Source: Bacillota bacterium (lineage in GTDB: Bacteria > Bacillota > Clostridia > Christensenellales > CAG-138). Taken from it: DNA of 34,361 bases. Location: assembly GCA_016282255.1 (NCBI GenBank), contig JAEEKE010000112.1, forward strand, positions 1 to 34,361. The letters are read 5' to 3'. This document shows, one piece after another, positions 1-8,191 of the stretch (position 1 is the stretch's first letter; every line of letters begins with the position of its first letter). The notes below the pieces were generated by a model, which saw only the letters and a program-made list of their open reading frames with translations, made no database searches and was not told where the DNA came from. Made by a program: the position numbers and the translations under genes.

Positions 1-25
1 AGGTTCAAGTCCTGCCTCCTACACC
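1..25 (+). tRNA. Probable 3' end of a tRNA cut by the window edge (isotype not determinable)
   Basis: AGGTTCAAGTCCTGC looks like a T-arm, followed by CTCCTAC-A-CC acceptor-like end, then a T-run. Confidence 0.5.
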
Positions 26-227
26 TTTTTGTTCTTTCTTTACAGAGCAAAGAAACGCAAAAAGTACACCAGCGTTATTGCCCGTTTCCGGGGCTTGAAC
101 GCAAAAAATCGGGCTCCGAAGCAGCTGATCGACCGCTCCGAAGCCCGATTTCACTGTATTTTGCCCGTTTTTCGCCCCAAATGCAAGAAAAACCCCTTTT
201 GCCTTGGTAGACAAAAGAGGTTTCTTG
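26..227. repeat. Dispersed intergenic repeat, copy A (~200 bp)
   Basis: Colinear with 1368-1569 at constant offset of 1342 nt. Shares AGAGCAAAGAAACGCAAAAAGTACACCAG, an imperfect GGGCTCCGAAGC...GCTCCGAAGCCC hairpin and the terminal AAACCcCTTTTG...tggtagaCAAAAGAGGTTTCTT hairpin. Confidence 0.85.
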
Positions 228-282
228 GATGTGTAAGAAGGAACAAACGCAACTTGCTGACAAAGCGGATGATTCCTTTTTC

Positions 283-1068
283 TCACCCCATGTACTCCGA
301 AAAGTCTATGGGGGAAGTCAGCGCATTTTCTGCCTCGTTGAGACACGTTCTTATTGCGTCAGGATCTTTTCCTGCCTTTTTCAGCTCCTCCACTCGCGTG
401 TACCAAAGCGGTTTCAGACAGCGATACAGCATCAATGCAGCATCCTTTTCGATATCAGAAAAACGATAGTAATAGTTGTCGTCGTTGAGGACCAATGCGA
501 TCGGATCGACTATGTAACGCTTCCGCTCACCGTTTTCTCGAGTTCGATACACGCGCTTTGCCTTTTCGTCCAGATCGAAGTAGCAGAACGAGACCTTCTT
601 CTTTTTCTGCAAAGCGGCCTCAATGCTGTCGACGCTGTAGAGGATCGTTTCGTTCGAATGCTTGCGAGAATTGAAGTCCTTCGAGTTTCGCTTCAGAAGC
701 GCTTTGCTGTGCGACCCTCCAAGCGCAGCGATCCGGTTCGTAAGATCTTCGGTCTTCTTTTCGGTAACGAAGTTCGCGGCATGGATCGCGTCCATCATGA
801 TTTTAAGCTCGGGAATAGAAAAATCACGTTCAGGCACATAATAGTACCTTTCGTGATCCCTCATAAAGCTTCCGACCTCATAGCCGAATTCATTGAGCGC
901 CGCAATGTCACGGCTGATCGTCCTAACGTGGCATGGCACGCCCTGCTCACGCAGTCTTTCTGCGAGATCGATGCGGGAGATCGGATGCTCGAAATCGGTT
1001 TCCCTGAGGAGGAACTCATAAAGCTTCAACAGTATGATCTTGGTGCTGTTTTCAGCCATGCTCTCCAA
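283..1068 (-). CDS. HTH + WYL-domain transcriptional regulator with atypical short C-terminus
   Basis: N-terminal HTH (IDLAERLREQGVPCHVRTISRDIAALNEFGYEV) and WYL-type core (KVSFCYFDLD...YIVDPIALVLNDDNYYY). Promoter TTGAAA-N17-TATAAT upstream on the minus strand. Confidence 0.8.
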   Translation of the reverse strand: MESMAENSTKIILLKLYEFLLRETDFEHPISRIDLAERLREQGVPCHVRTISRDIAALNEFGYEVGSFMRDHERYYYVPERDFSIPELKIMMDAIHAANFVTEKKTEDLTNRIAALGGSHSKALLKRNSKDFNSRKHSNETILYSVDSIEAALQKKKKVSFCYFDLDEKAKRVYRTRENGERKRYIVDPIALVLNDDNYYYRFSDIEKDAALMLYRCLKPLWYTRVEELKKAGKDPDAIRTCLNEAENALTSPIDFSEYMG

Positions 1069-1092
1069 CCTCCTTGGGATTTCTTCGAGGTT

Positions 1093-1121
1093 ATTATACC
1101 GTATTCAAGCTCTGCTTTCAA
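1093..1121 (-). promoter_or_regulatory. Sigma-A/70-type promoter for the WYL regulator
   Basis: Minus strand TTGAAA (1121-1116), 17-nt spacer, TATAAT (1098-1093), just upstream of the 1068 start. Confidence 0.75.
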
Positions 1122-1185
1122 TAGATGAGAGTGACAGTTTTGTCATGTTCAGAATCAGCTTAACATTCAAGTCCTCTTGCCCTGA

Positions 1186-1229
1186 TACTTTTTGCCCATT
1201 TATGTTTTCGTGTTAATAGGCAAAAAGTA
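1186..1229. repeat. Perfect 11-bp inverted repeat TACTTTTTGCC / GGCAAAAAGTA containing a partial copy of the repeat-family motif
   Basis: 1186-1196 and 1219-1229 are exact reverse complements; the right arm is the GCAAAAAGTACACC motif seen in repeats A and B. Confidence 0.7.
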
Positions 1230-1367
1230 CACCAAAGCTTTTGTGACGTTCGGTTTCGACATGTTCAAGTCCTCGTGGCCAGATGGTGGAGAACGGAAAA
1301 ACAGGCAGTTTCCAGAAAGCCAGTAAACACAAGAATTTTTCAGGTTCGAGTCCAACAGTACGGACAC

Positions 1368-1569
1368 TTTTTTTATTTCTTTGCAGAGCAAAGAAACGCA
1401 AAAAGTACACCAGAGTTTTATGCTCTTTTCGGCCTGTGAACGCAAAAAATAGGGCTCCGGAGCGGCCGATCTTCCGCTCCGGAGCCTTTTTTTCGCTTGT
1501 TTTGCCTGTTTTTCGTCCCAAAAGCAAAGAAAAACCTCTCTTGTCTTGGTAGACAAAAGAGGTTTCTTA
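1368..1569. repeat. Dispersed intergenic repeat, copy B (~200 bp)
   Basis: Second copy of repeat A. Contains TTTCTTTGC-AGA-GCAAAGAAA, GGCTCCGGAGCGG-N8-CCGCTCCGGAGCC followed by T-run, and AAACCTCTcTTGTCT-tggt-AGACAAaAGAGGTTT. Confidence 0.85.
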
Positions 1570-1571
1570 GG

Positions 1572-1647
1572 TGGCTCCCCCTGTTGGACTCGAACCAACG
1601 ACACTGCGGTTAACAGCCGCATGCTCTACCGACTGAGCTAAGGAGGA
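1572..1647 (-). tRNA. tRNA-Asn (GTT)
   Basis: Minus strand TCCTCCTTAGCTCAGTCGGTAGAGCATGCGGCTGTTAACCGCAGTGTCGTTGGTTCGAGTCCAACAGGGGGAGCCA; cloverleaf arms, anticodon GTT, CCA encoded. Confidence 0.97.
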
Positions 1648-1790
1648 ATGTTCTTTTCATTCCGTTCGGAACAGAAGCTATTATACCTCAGCGGGGCGCG
1701 GATTGCAAGTCCTTTGGGTTATTCGGCAAAAGTATATTTTGGCTCGTCCGATCCCGCTAAAACTTATGCTTCAAAACGCTGCGTCAAGCG

Positions 1791-1819
1791 TTGTTATCCG
1801 GCTTTGGATGTGGTATAAT
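1791..1819 (+). promoter_or_regulatory. Sigma-A/70-type promoter
   Basis: TTGTTA (1791-1796), N17, TATAAT (1814-1819), upstream of the 1854 CDS. Confidence 0.75.
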
Positions 1820-1853
1820 CCTTGTAAAGAGAAAAAGGCAGGAGGTGCTTCTA

Positions 1854-2261
1854 TTGATCAGTGTATTCTACGGTCCGAAGGGTATGGGCAAATCGCGCAG
1901 GCTCATTGAGACTGCGAGCAAGGCGTATCGGGACGGCGAAGAGGACGCGGTATTCATAGACAACGACACCGACAGGATGTTCATGCTCGACCGCGGCATC
2001 CGTTTCATCAACGCGAGCGAGTATTCGATCGACGGGCCCAAGATGTTTTCGGGCTTCCTGTGCGGGCTTGCAGCGCAGGATTACGATCTTCAGGCGATCT
2101 ACATAAACAGCTTCGTTAAGATAGTAAAGCATCCGGTCTCCAGCCTTGAAGAGATGTTCGGTTTCCTCGAGGAGTTCTCCGAAAAGCATTCCATCAAGCT
2201 GTATCTGTGCGTCAGCGGCACGACTGAGCCGCCGGAGTTCCTCAAGTCCTATATAGTGTAA
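1854..2261 (+). CDS. Small P-loop ATP/GTP-binding protein
   Basis: TTG start after GGAGGTG; N-terminal MISVFYGPKGMGKS Walker A motif. Confidence 0.65.
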   Translation: MISVFYGPKGMGKSRRLIETASKAYRDGEEDAVFIDNDTDRMFMLDRGIRFINASEYSIDGPKMFSGFLCGLAAQDYDLQAIYINSFVKIVKHPVSSLEEMFGFLEEFSEKHSIKLYLCVSGTTEPPEFLKSYIV

Positions 2262-2294
2262 GGGAGCTTATAATCCCGAAATCGGGAGCAGAGA

Positions 2295-2864
2295 ATGCTT
2301 TTGGATTTTATAATAATCGCAGTAATCTCAGTAATAGTTTGGTCGATAGTTTACGCTGTTAAAGGGGAAAACTTCTGGCGATATGCTGCCTGGGCGCTGT
2401 TTTCCGCATATCTGGTTTGCGTTGCAGATATAACGATTTTTCCGATACATATCAATTCATCAATACAAAAAGCATTTGAAGCGCAGGGATGGAGGATCGT
2501 CGATTGTATAGTGCTGGTCCCGTTCCGCGACGGAATATCAAAGGATGATATTCTGAATGTGATCATGGCGATCCCATTTGGTTTTTTGCTGCCGTTTGTA
2601 AAGAAAAAAACAACGTGGAAAACCGCTTTGATCGCAGGTCTGATTTTCGGAACGACCATTGAACTGCTGCAGCTGCTGATCGCCGCTATTCAGGGCTTTT
2701 CATTCAGGTATACCGATGTGTCGGACGTGATCTGCAACCTTGTCGGAACACTGATAGGATGGATCATAGCAGCCGCGCTTATCCTTCTTGTTCAAAAAAG
2801 AAAAGCAACGGATGGCAGCGAAGAATCGTTTTACTCATATATCGCCCAAAGGCGCGTGAAGTGA
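2295..2864 (+). CDS. VanZ-like family membrane protein
   Basis: Multi-TM protein with VPFRDG...NVIMAIPFGFLLPF...E(L)LQLL...SDVICNLVGTLIGW, typical of VanZ-like proteins. Confidence 0.8.
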   Translation: MLLDFIIIAVISVIVWSIVYAVKGENFWRYAAWALFSAYLVCVADITIFPIHINSSIQKAFEAQGWRIVDCIVLVPFRDGISKDDILNVIMAIPFGFLLPFVKKKTTWKTALIAGLIFGTTIELLQLLIAAIQGFSFRYTDVSDVICNLVGTLIGWIIAAALILLVQKRKATDGSEESFYSYIAQRRVK

Positions 2865-3000
2865 TCGGGATACAGCTGCGTTCGGAAAGACGCGCTCGAT
2901 ACGAACGGTTTTTGGCAGCTATTGAAATATTGATGGTAAAGTAGGTCAATACTCAGAGTTTTTTCGTGCTGAAGATAACGCTATAAAGGCATCAAGCTTC

Positions 3001-3031
3001 GCTCCGCACCGTCCAGTAGCGGAGCTTTCTT
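3001..3031 (+). terminator. Intrinsic terminator-like hairpin
   Basis: GCTCCGC-N11-GCGGAGC followed by TTTCTT. Confidence 0.55.
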
Positions 3032-3240
3032 AAAATATATCGCCGTTTCGTATAAAAAAAGCCAAATACGCCCCGGTTTTCGGAAAAAGCATCTTGTTTA
3101 TTGCGGCCGGAAATGGTAAAATAATTGTAATCGTGTTTATAGTCGGGAAGTATAGGTATTTCGCCGCAACGGCGCGTTCCTCCCCGGCCGTACGCAAATG
3201 CGCCCCCCTCTTGCCGCGGCGCAGGAAAGGAAGGATCGTT

Positions 3241-4308
3241 ATGGAGAACAGGATCGACAAGCTCCTTAAAAAGCTTGCCGGAAAGAATATCGACGCGGCG
3301 ATCATCACCTCTCAGGTCAACCGCAGGTATTTTTCGGGCTTCACCGGCTCCAACGGCGTCGTGATCGTTTCCGCCGCCGGCAGGGTGCTGCTGACCGACT
3401 TCCGCTACACCATCCAGGCCGGGCAGCAGTGCGCCGGTATCTGCGAGGTGCGCCAGGTCAGCCGCAGCATCACCCCGCAGGAAGTCGAGAGCGTGCTCAA
3501 TGAGTTCGGCGCGAAGGTCGTGGCTTTTGAGGACGCTGCGATGACCGTCGCCGAATACAACGGCTACGCCGGGCTCCCGTTCGAGTTCGTGCCCTCCTCC
3601 GCCGATATCTGCGGCTGCAGGATCGTCAAGGACGCGTACGAGATCAGCATGATGCAGAAGGCGCAGGACTGCGCCGACGCGGGCTTTAAAGAGCTTATCA
3701 AGCACGCCAAGGTCGGCATGACCGAGATCGAGCTGCGCAACGAGCTGGATTACTTCATGCGCAGGTTCGGCGCGGACGAGAACTCGTTCGACACCATCGT
3801 CGGCTCCGGCCCCAACGGCGCGCTCTGCCACGCCTACCCCGGCCCGAGGAAGATCCAGCCGGGCGACATGGTCGTTATCGACTTCGGCTCGCGCGTGAAC
3901 GGCTACTGTTCCGACATGACGAGGACCGTCGCCTTCGGCGAACCCGCCCCCGAAATGAGGAAGATCTACGATATCGTGCTGGCCGCACAGCTCAGGACCC
4001 TCGGCATACTGCGCCCGAACATGGTCGCGTCCGAGCTTGATCTCTGCGCGCGCGATTTCATCACCGAGCACGGCTACGGCGAATGCTTCGGGCATTCCCT
4101 CGGCCACGGCTTCGGCCTGGAGGTCCACGAGAACCCCTACGCCAACTCCCGTTCGACCGAGCTGCTCGTTCCCGGCTCCACCATCACCGTTGAACCCGGC
4201 ATCTACGTTGAGGGTCTCGGCGGCGTCCGCATCGAGGACTGCTGCGTCCTGACCGAGGACGGCTTCATCAACATGTGCCATACCACCAAGGATCTCATCA
4301 TCCTGTAA
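3241..4308 (+). CDS. Xaa-Pro peptidase (M24 family)
   Basis: [12 protein letters not shown]...; [51 protein letters not shown] motifs. Confidence 0.93.
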   Translation: MENRIDKLLKKLAGKNIDAAIITSQVNRRYFSGFTGSNGVVIVSAAGRVLLTDFRYTIQAGQQCAGICEVRQVSRSITPQEVESVLNEFGAKVVAFEDAAMTVAEYNGYAGLPFEFVPSSADICGCRIVKDAYEISMMQKAQDCADAGFKELIKHAKVGMTEIELRNELDYFMRRFGADENSFDTIVGSGPNGALCHAYPGPRKIQPGDMVVIDFGSRVNGYCSDMTRTVAFGEPAPEMRKIYDIVLAAQLRTLGILRPNMVASELDLCARDFITEHGYGECFGHSLGHGFGLEVHENPYANSRSTELLVPGSTITVEPGIYVEGLGGVRIEDCCVLTEDGFINMCHTTKDLIIL

Positions 4309-4342
4309 CAACAAAAATACTTTTAACCACGGAGGTTTTACC

Positions 4343-4900
4343 ATGATTTTAGCAGGCGATTTCAGAAAGGGCATCACCGTCGAGATCGACGGACAGGTCT
4401 GGAGCATTGCCGATTTCCAGCACGTCAAGCCCGGCAAGGGCGCGGCTTTCGTTCGCACCAGGCTCAAGAACGTCATGACCGGCGCCGTCCTTGAAAGGAC
4501 CTTCTCCCCCACCGACAAGTACCCCACTGCGCATATCGAGACCCGTGAAATGCAGTATCTCTACAACGACGGAGATCTTTACTACTTCATGGATAACGAG
4601 ACCTATGAGCAGCTGGCGCTCAACCACGACCAGGTCGAGGACGCTATCGACTTCATCGTCGAGAACGCGAACGTGACCATCCGCTTCTTCAAAGGCGCGG
4701 CGTTCTCCGTTGCGGCTCCCAACTTCGTTGAGCTGACCGTTACCGAGACCGAGCCCGGCTTCGCAGGCGACACCGCGACCGGCGCAAGCAAGCCCGCGAC
4801 CGTTGAGACCGGCTACACCCTCAACGTTCCCCTCTTCATCAACGAGGGCGACCGCATCCGCATCGATACCCGCACCGGCGAATACATGGCCCGCTGCTGA
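4343..4900 (+). CDS. efp: Translation elongation factor P
   Basis: [60 protein letters not shown]. Confidence 0.97.
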   Translation: MILAGDFRKGITVEIDGQVWSIADFQHVKPGKGAAFVRTRLKNVMTGAVLERTFSPTDKYPTAHIETREMQYLYNDGDLYYFMDNETYEQLALNHDQVEDAIDFIVENANVTIRFFKGAAFSVAAPNFVELTVTETEPGFAGDTATGASKPATVETGYTLNVPLFINEGDRIRIDTRTGEYMARC

Positions 4901-4921
4901 TCGATAGTTAGGAGCGACAAA

Positions 4922-5362
4922 ATGATCAAGGAAAAAGCCGAATACATCCGCGGCCTTGCCGACGGGATGAACATTGCCGCCGAGAACGGCAATAACGAGA
5001 AGCTCTTCCGCGCCATCATCGACTGCCTCTGTGCCATGGCGGAGGTCGTTGACGACAATGCCGAAGCGATCGACGCTATCGACGAGGATCTCAACGATAT
5101 CTACGAGGCAATGGACGTCTACGACGAGATCCTTTTCGAGGATGAGGACGACGAGGAAGAGGACGAAGATTTCGAGTGCGACTGCGACGACTGCGAGCGT
5201 GAGTGCGACGACTGCGACTGCGGCTGCGGCTGCGAGGAAGCCGATCCCCACGTGGTCTGCGCCAACTGCGGCGAGGAGATCCCGCTCGACGAGCTTCTGA
5301 ACTGCCCCAGGTGCCATAAGCCCGTGTTCGACGATGACGACGTCGTCGAGATCAAGGACTGA
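4922..5362 (+). CDS. CD1247 N-terminal-domain-like protein with Asp/Cys-rich linker and zinc-ribbon
   Basis: N-terminal KAEYIRGLADGMNI..., acidic linker, CDCDDCERECDDCDCGCGC, C-terminal CANCGEEIPLDELLNCPRC. Confidence 0.75.
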   Translation: MIKEKAEYIRGLADGMNIAAENGNNEKLFRAIIDCLCAMAEVVDDNAEAIDAIDEDLNDIYEAMDVYDEILFEDEDDEEEDEDFECDCDDCERECDDCDCGCGCEEADPHVVCANCGEEIPLDELLNCPRCHKPVFDDDDVVEIKD

Positions 5363-5408
5363 CAGCGGCGGGGAAACTTCCCCGGCCCGCATCAAAACCC
5401 GAAGAATG

Positions 5409-5440
5409 CAGCAGGGTCCTCAATCGGCGGCCCTGCTGTT
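5409..5440 (+). terminator. Intrinsic terminator
   Basis: CAGCAGGG-N14-CCCTGCTG followed by TTTT. Confidence 0.6.
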
Positions 5441-5452
5441 TTAGGAACGGAA

Positions 5453-6193
5453 TTGGAAAGAAGCGCTGCTGACAATCGCACGAGGCGCAGACGCAGGCTG
5501 AGGCCGCGGCTTGAAAAAGCCCTTGAGATGACCCCGGGCTGCGCCGTGCTTGCGGACGTCGGCTGCGACCACGGGCAATTCTCGCTCGCGGCGCTCGAAA
5601 GCGGCCGGGCGAAGCGCGTCATCGCCTCCGATATAAGCGAGGCGTCGCTGCAAAAGGCCATGAGGCTTTTCTGCGGCGCAGGCTATGATATCGAGTTCCG
5701 CTGCTGCGCCGGGCTCTCGGGCTGTTCTGAGGGCGAGGCGGATTGCTGCGCGCTGCTCGGTATGGGCGGCGAGCTGATCGCGTCGATCCTCGAAAGCGAT
5801 ATCATAAAGGCAAGGGCGTTCCGCCTTATCGTCATGCAGCCGATGCGCGGCGAGGCGGAGCTCCGTCACTGGCTCCGTGAAAACGGATTTGCCATAGCCA
5901 ACGAAGCGGTCGTCAGGGACGACGGGCGGTATTACCAGCTGATCTCAGCCCGGTATGCGCCGGACGAGGTCCTGCCGCTGCCCGAATGGTGGCCCGAGGG
6001 TTTCTTCCAGTTCGGCGTGACAGCGCTCGAAAAGCACGAGAGCGCGATGCTGCCCATGATGGAGCGCTATCTCTCCATGATGGAGAAGAAGCTGAATAAA
6101 GCCGCCGAGAAAGGCGCCGTGCCGCCGCTGCTTCAAAGCGAGAGGGACGGCACGCTGGCGCTCATAAGGCGCTATAAGGAAACGATCTCTTAA
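5453..6193 (+). CDS. trmK: tRNA (adenine(22)-N(1))-methyltransferase TrmK-like
   Basis: ADVGCDHGQFSLAALESGRAKRVIASDIS...LLGMGGELIASIL...LIVMQPMRGEAELRHWL; TTG start. Confidence 0.88.
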   Translation: MERSAADNRTRRRRRLRPRLEKALEMTPGCAVLADVGCDHGQFSLAALESGRAKRVIASDISEASLQKAMRLFCGAGYDIEFRCCAGLSGCSEGEADCCALLGMGGELIASILESDIIKARAFRLIVMQPMRGEAELRHWLRENGFAIANEAVVRDDGRYYQLISARYAPDEVLPLPEWWPEGFFQFGVTALEKHESAMLPMMERYLSMMEKKLNKAAEKGAVPPLLQSERDGTLALIRRYKETIS

Positions 6194-6209
6194 AAGAGCG
6201 GGAGGAAGA

Positions 6210-6992
6210 ATGGAGCTTAACGCGTTTATCGGCGTCATGAACGAGCTGGCGCCTTTAGAGACCGCGCTCGGTTTCGACAACTGCGGCCTGATCGTGGGCA
6301 CCGAAAGGAAGGATATCCGCCGGGTGCTCGTGGCGCTCGACTGCACGCCCGCCGTGGCGGAGGAAGCCGCGGCGATGGACGCCGACCTGGTGCTGACGCA
6401 TCATCCCCTGCTTTTCGGCGCCGTCAAGCGCATCCTGCCGGATGACCCCCAGACCGCCGCCGTGTATCGGCTGATCCGCAGCGGCATCGGTCTTTTCAGC
6501 GCGCACACCAATCTTGACGCGGCCGAGGGCGGCGTCAATACCGCGCTCTGCCGGCTGCTCGGCATAAGGAACGAGATCGCGGTGCCGCCGGAGAACATAA
6601 TGCGCATCGGCGAGCTTGAAGTGCCCCTGACGCTTGACGAGCTTGCCGCGCGCGTTGAGGAAAGGCTCGGCGCGACCGCGCTCATTACCGGCAGCGACCG
6701 CATCGTGCGCCGCGTCGCCGTGATGGGCGGCTCGGGCGGAGGCGATATCCGCCTTGCGAAGGAATACGGCGCGGACGTCTATATCACCGGTGAATGCAGG
6801 CATAACCAGGGCATCGACGCGATGACGCTCGGCCTTGCCCTCATCGTCGCCGGACATCATGAGACGGAAAATCCGGTGCTGCGCCCGCTCATTGGGTATT
6901 TACAAGCGCATACCCATGATGTAGAATACGTATTATCCGCCGTGAATGGGCCGGTTTTTCGCCCGCTCGGCAAAAAAGGATCCGACGCTTGA
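6210..6992 (+). CDS. Nif3-like dinuclear metal center hexameric protein
   Basis: FDNCGLIVGTERKDIRRVLVALDCT, LVLTHHPLLFGAVKRI, SAHTNLDAAEGGVN, GECRHNQGIDA, VAGHHETEN. Confidence 0.93.
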   Translation: MELNAFIGVMNELAPLETALGFDNCGLIVGTERKDIRRVLVALDCTPAVAEEAAAMDADLVLTHHPLLFGAVKRILPDDPQTAAVYRLIRSGIGLFSAHTNLDAAEGGVNTALCRLLGIRNEIAVPPENIMRIGELEVPLTLDELAARVEERLGATALITGSDRIVRRVAVMGGSGGGDIRLAKEYGADVYITGECRHNQGIDAMTLGLALIVAGHHETENPVLRPLIGYLQAHTHDVEYVLSAVNGPVFRPLGKKGSDA

Positions 6993-7028
6993 CGGATCGA
7001 AGCAGTTAATAAAACGGGAGGTATCTTT

Positions 7029-7745
7029 ATGAGCCGTTTGAACGATCTATGGGAATATCAGAGCCGGGAGCTGCAGCTCCTCAAGCTCACGAAAGAGATG
7101 AAATCCTCGCCCGCCTACCAGAAGAAGACCAAGCTTCACAAGATCCTGACGGATCACCAGAACAGGATCCATGAATATGAGGAGGAGCTCAAGAGCCACA
7201 CCGAGCAGATCGCCGCGCTCGAGACCCAGCTCAGCCAGCAGCTGCACGAATACGAGCTTGAGAATTCGGAGCTTGAGACCATGCAGCAGGACGAGGAGGT
7301 CACCGCGGAAGAGCTGACCGAAAGCCGCAAGTCCATCGAGAAGCTCTGCGGAAAGATCAACGCACTTAACCGCGATCTGACCAAGCTTATTGCGTGGTGC
7401 GAGGAGATCACCCAGAACATCACCAAGACCTTCTCGGACGCCAAGCGCGCAAAGCTCGATTACGACGCCGTGCGCACCGTCTGCGATGCCGAAAAGGAGA
7501 ACTTCGCGCCGAAGATAAACGAGCTTAAAAAGGAGCTCGAGGAGCGCAAGGCCTCCATTCCCCCCGAACTGATGAAGGAGTATGAAGCGCTTCGCAAGAA
7601 CTACAGCATGCCCGTGGCAAAGGTCGCCAGCGGCCAGTGCACCGGCTGCTATATGAAGCTTTCCTCCGTGGTGGAAAAGCGCGTGGCGAGCGGAAGCGCG
7701 ATCGTCCGCTGCGAGAACTGCGGAAGACTGCTGTTTATGGAATGA
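7029..7745 (+). CDS. Coiled-coil protein with C4-type zinc ribbon (zf-RING_7-like)
   Basis: Long coiled coil plus C-terminal VASGQCTGCYMKLS...IVRCENCGRLL. Confidence 0.88.
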   Translation: MSRLNDLWEYQSRELQLLKLTKEMKSSPAYQKKTKLHKILTDHQNRIHEYEEELKSHTEQIAALETQLSQQLHEYELENSELETMQQDEEVTAEELTESRKSIEKLCGKINALNRDLTKLIAWCEEITQNITKTFSDAKRAKLDYDAVRTVCDAEKENFAPKINELKKELEERKASIPPELMKEYEALRKNYSMPVAKVASGQCTGCYMKLSSVVEKRVASGSAIVRCENCGRLLFME

Positions 7746-7746
7746 G

Positions 7747-8084
7747 GATATGATCGAGTAAGCCAAGTGACCGCGCCAAGTGCGAGGAAAGTCCGAGCTC
7801 CAAAGGACAGAGTGCCGGATAACACCCGGTGAAGGCGACTTCAAGGAAAGTGCAACAGAAATAAACCGCCGCTTTGCGGTAAGGATGGAAAGGCGGGGTA
7901 AGAGCCCACCGACGCCGCGGTAACGCAGCGTGCCATGTAAACCCCACTCGGAGCAAGATTGATATGGGAGCATTCAATGGCTGTCCGTCACGCTCCCCGT
8001 AATCGCTGGAATGGGCAGGTAACTGTTCATCAAGATAGATGGTCACATAAACAGAACTCGGCTTACGGCTTGCTCGAAGCATAT
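7747..8084 (+). ncRNA. rnpB: RNase P RNA (bacterial class A-like)
   Basis: GAGGAAAGTCCGAGCTCC, ACAGAAATAAACCGCC, GGTAAGGATGGAAA, AGATAGATGGTCACATAAACAGAACTCGGCTTAC; P1 ends pair (ATATG..TCGAG.AAGCC / GGCTT.CTCGA..CATAT). Confidence 0.95.
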
Positions 8085-8114
8085 GCCCGCGGTTAGCGCC
8101 GCGGGCTTTTTCTT
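8085..8114 (+). terminator. Intrinsic terminator of rnpB
   Basis: GCCCGCGG-ttagcg-CCGCGGGC followed by TTTTTCTTT. Confidence 0.85.
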
Positions 8115-8191
8115 TGCCCGTTTTCATAACCTTTTTGGACAGCGCATATAGAATTATAAGCACCCGCCCGAGCGGGATACCGGAGGTGGAC

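Noticed and set aside
29-469. 146-aa + ORF and similar ORFs over 1200-1622
   Set aside because: Run through the intergenic repeats and hairpins; peptides (RAKKRKKYT...) arise from the repeat itself with no coding evidence.
1280-1376. Possible complete tRNA ending in GGTTCGAGTCCAACAGTACGGACA
   Set aside because: T-stem does not pair (CAGG vs CCAA) and no matching acceptor or anticodon arm could be folded; treated as a relic.
2992-4527. 511-aa minus ORF
   Set aside because: Antisense to the M24 peptidase and efp start; shadow ORF.
4349-5395. 348-aa minus ORF
   Set aside because: Antisense to efp and the CD1247-like gene; shadow ORF.
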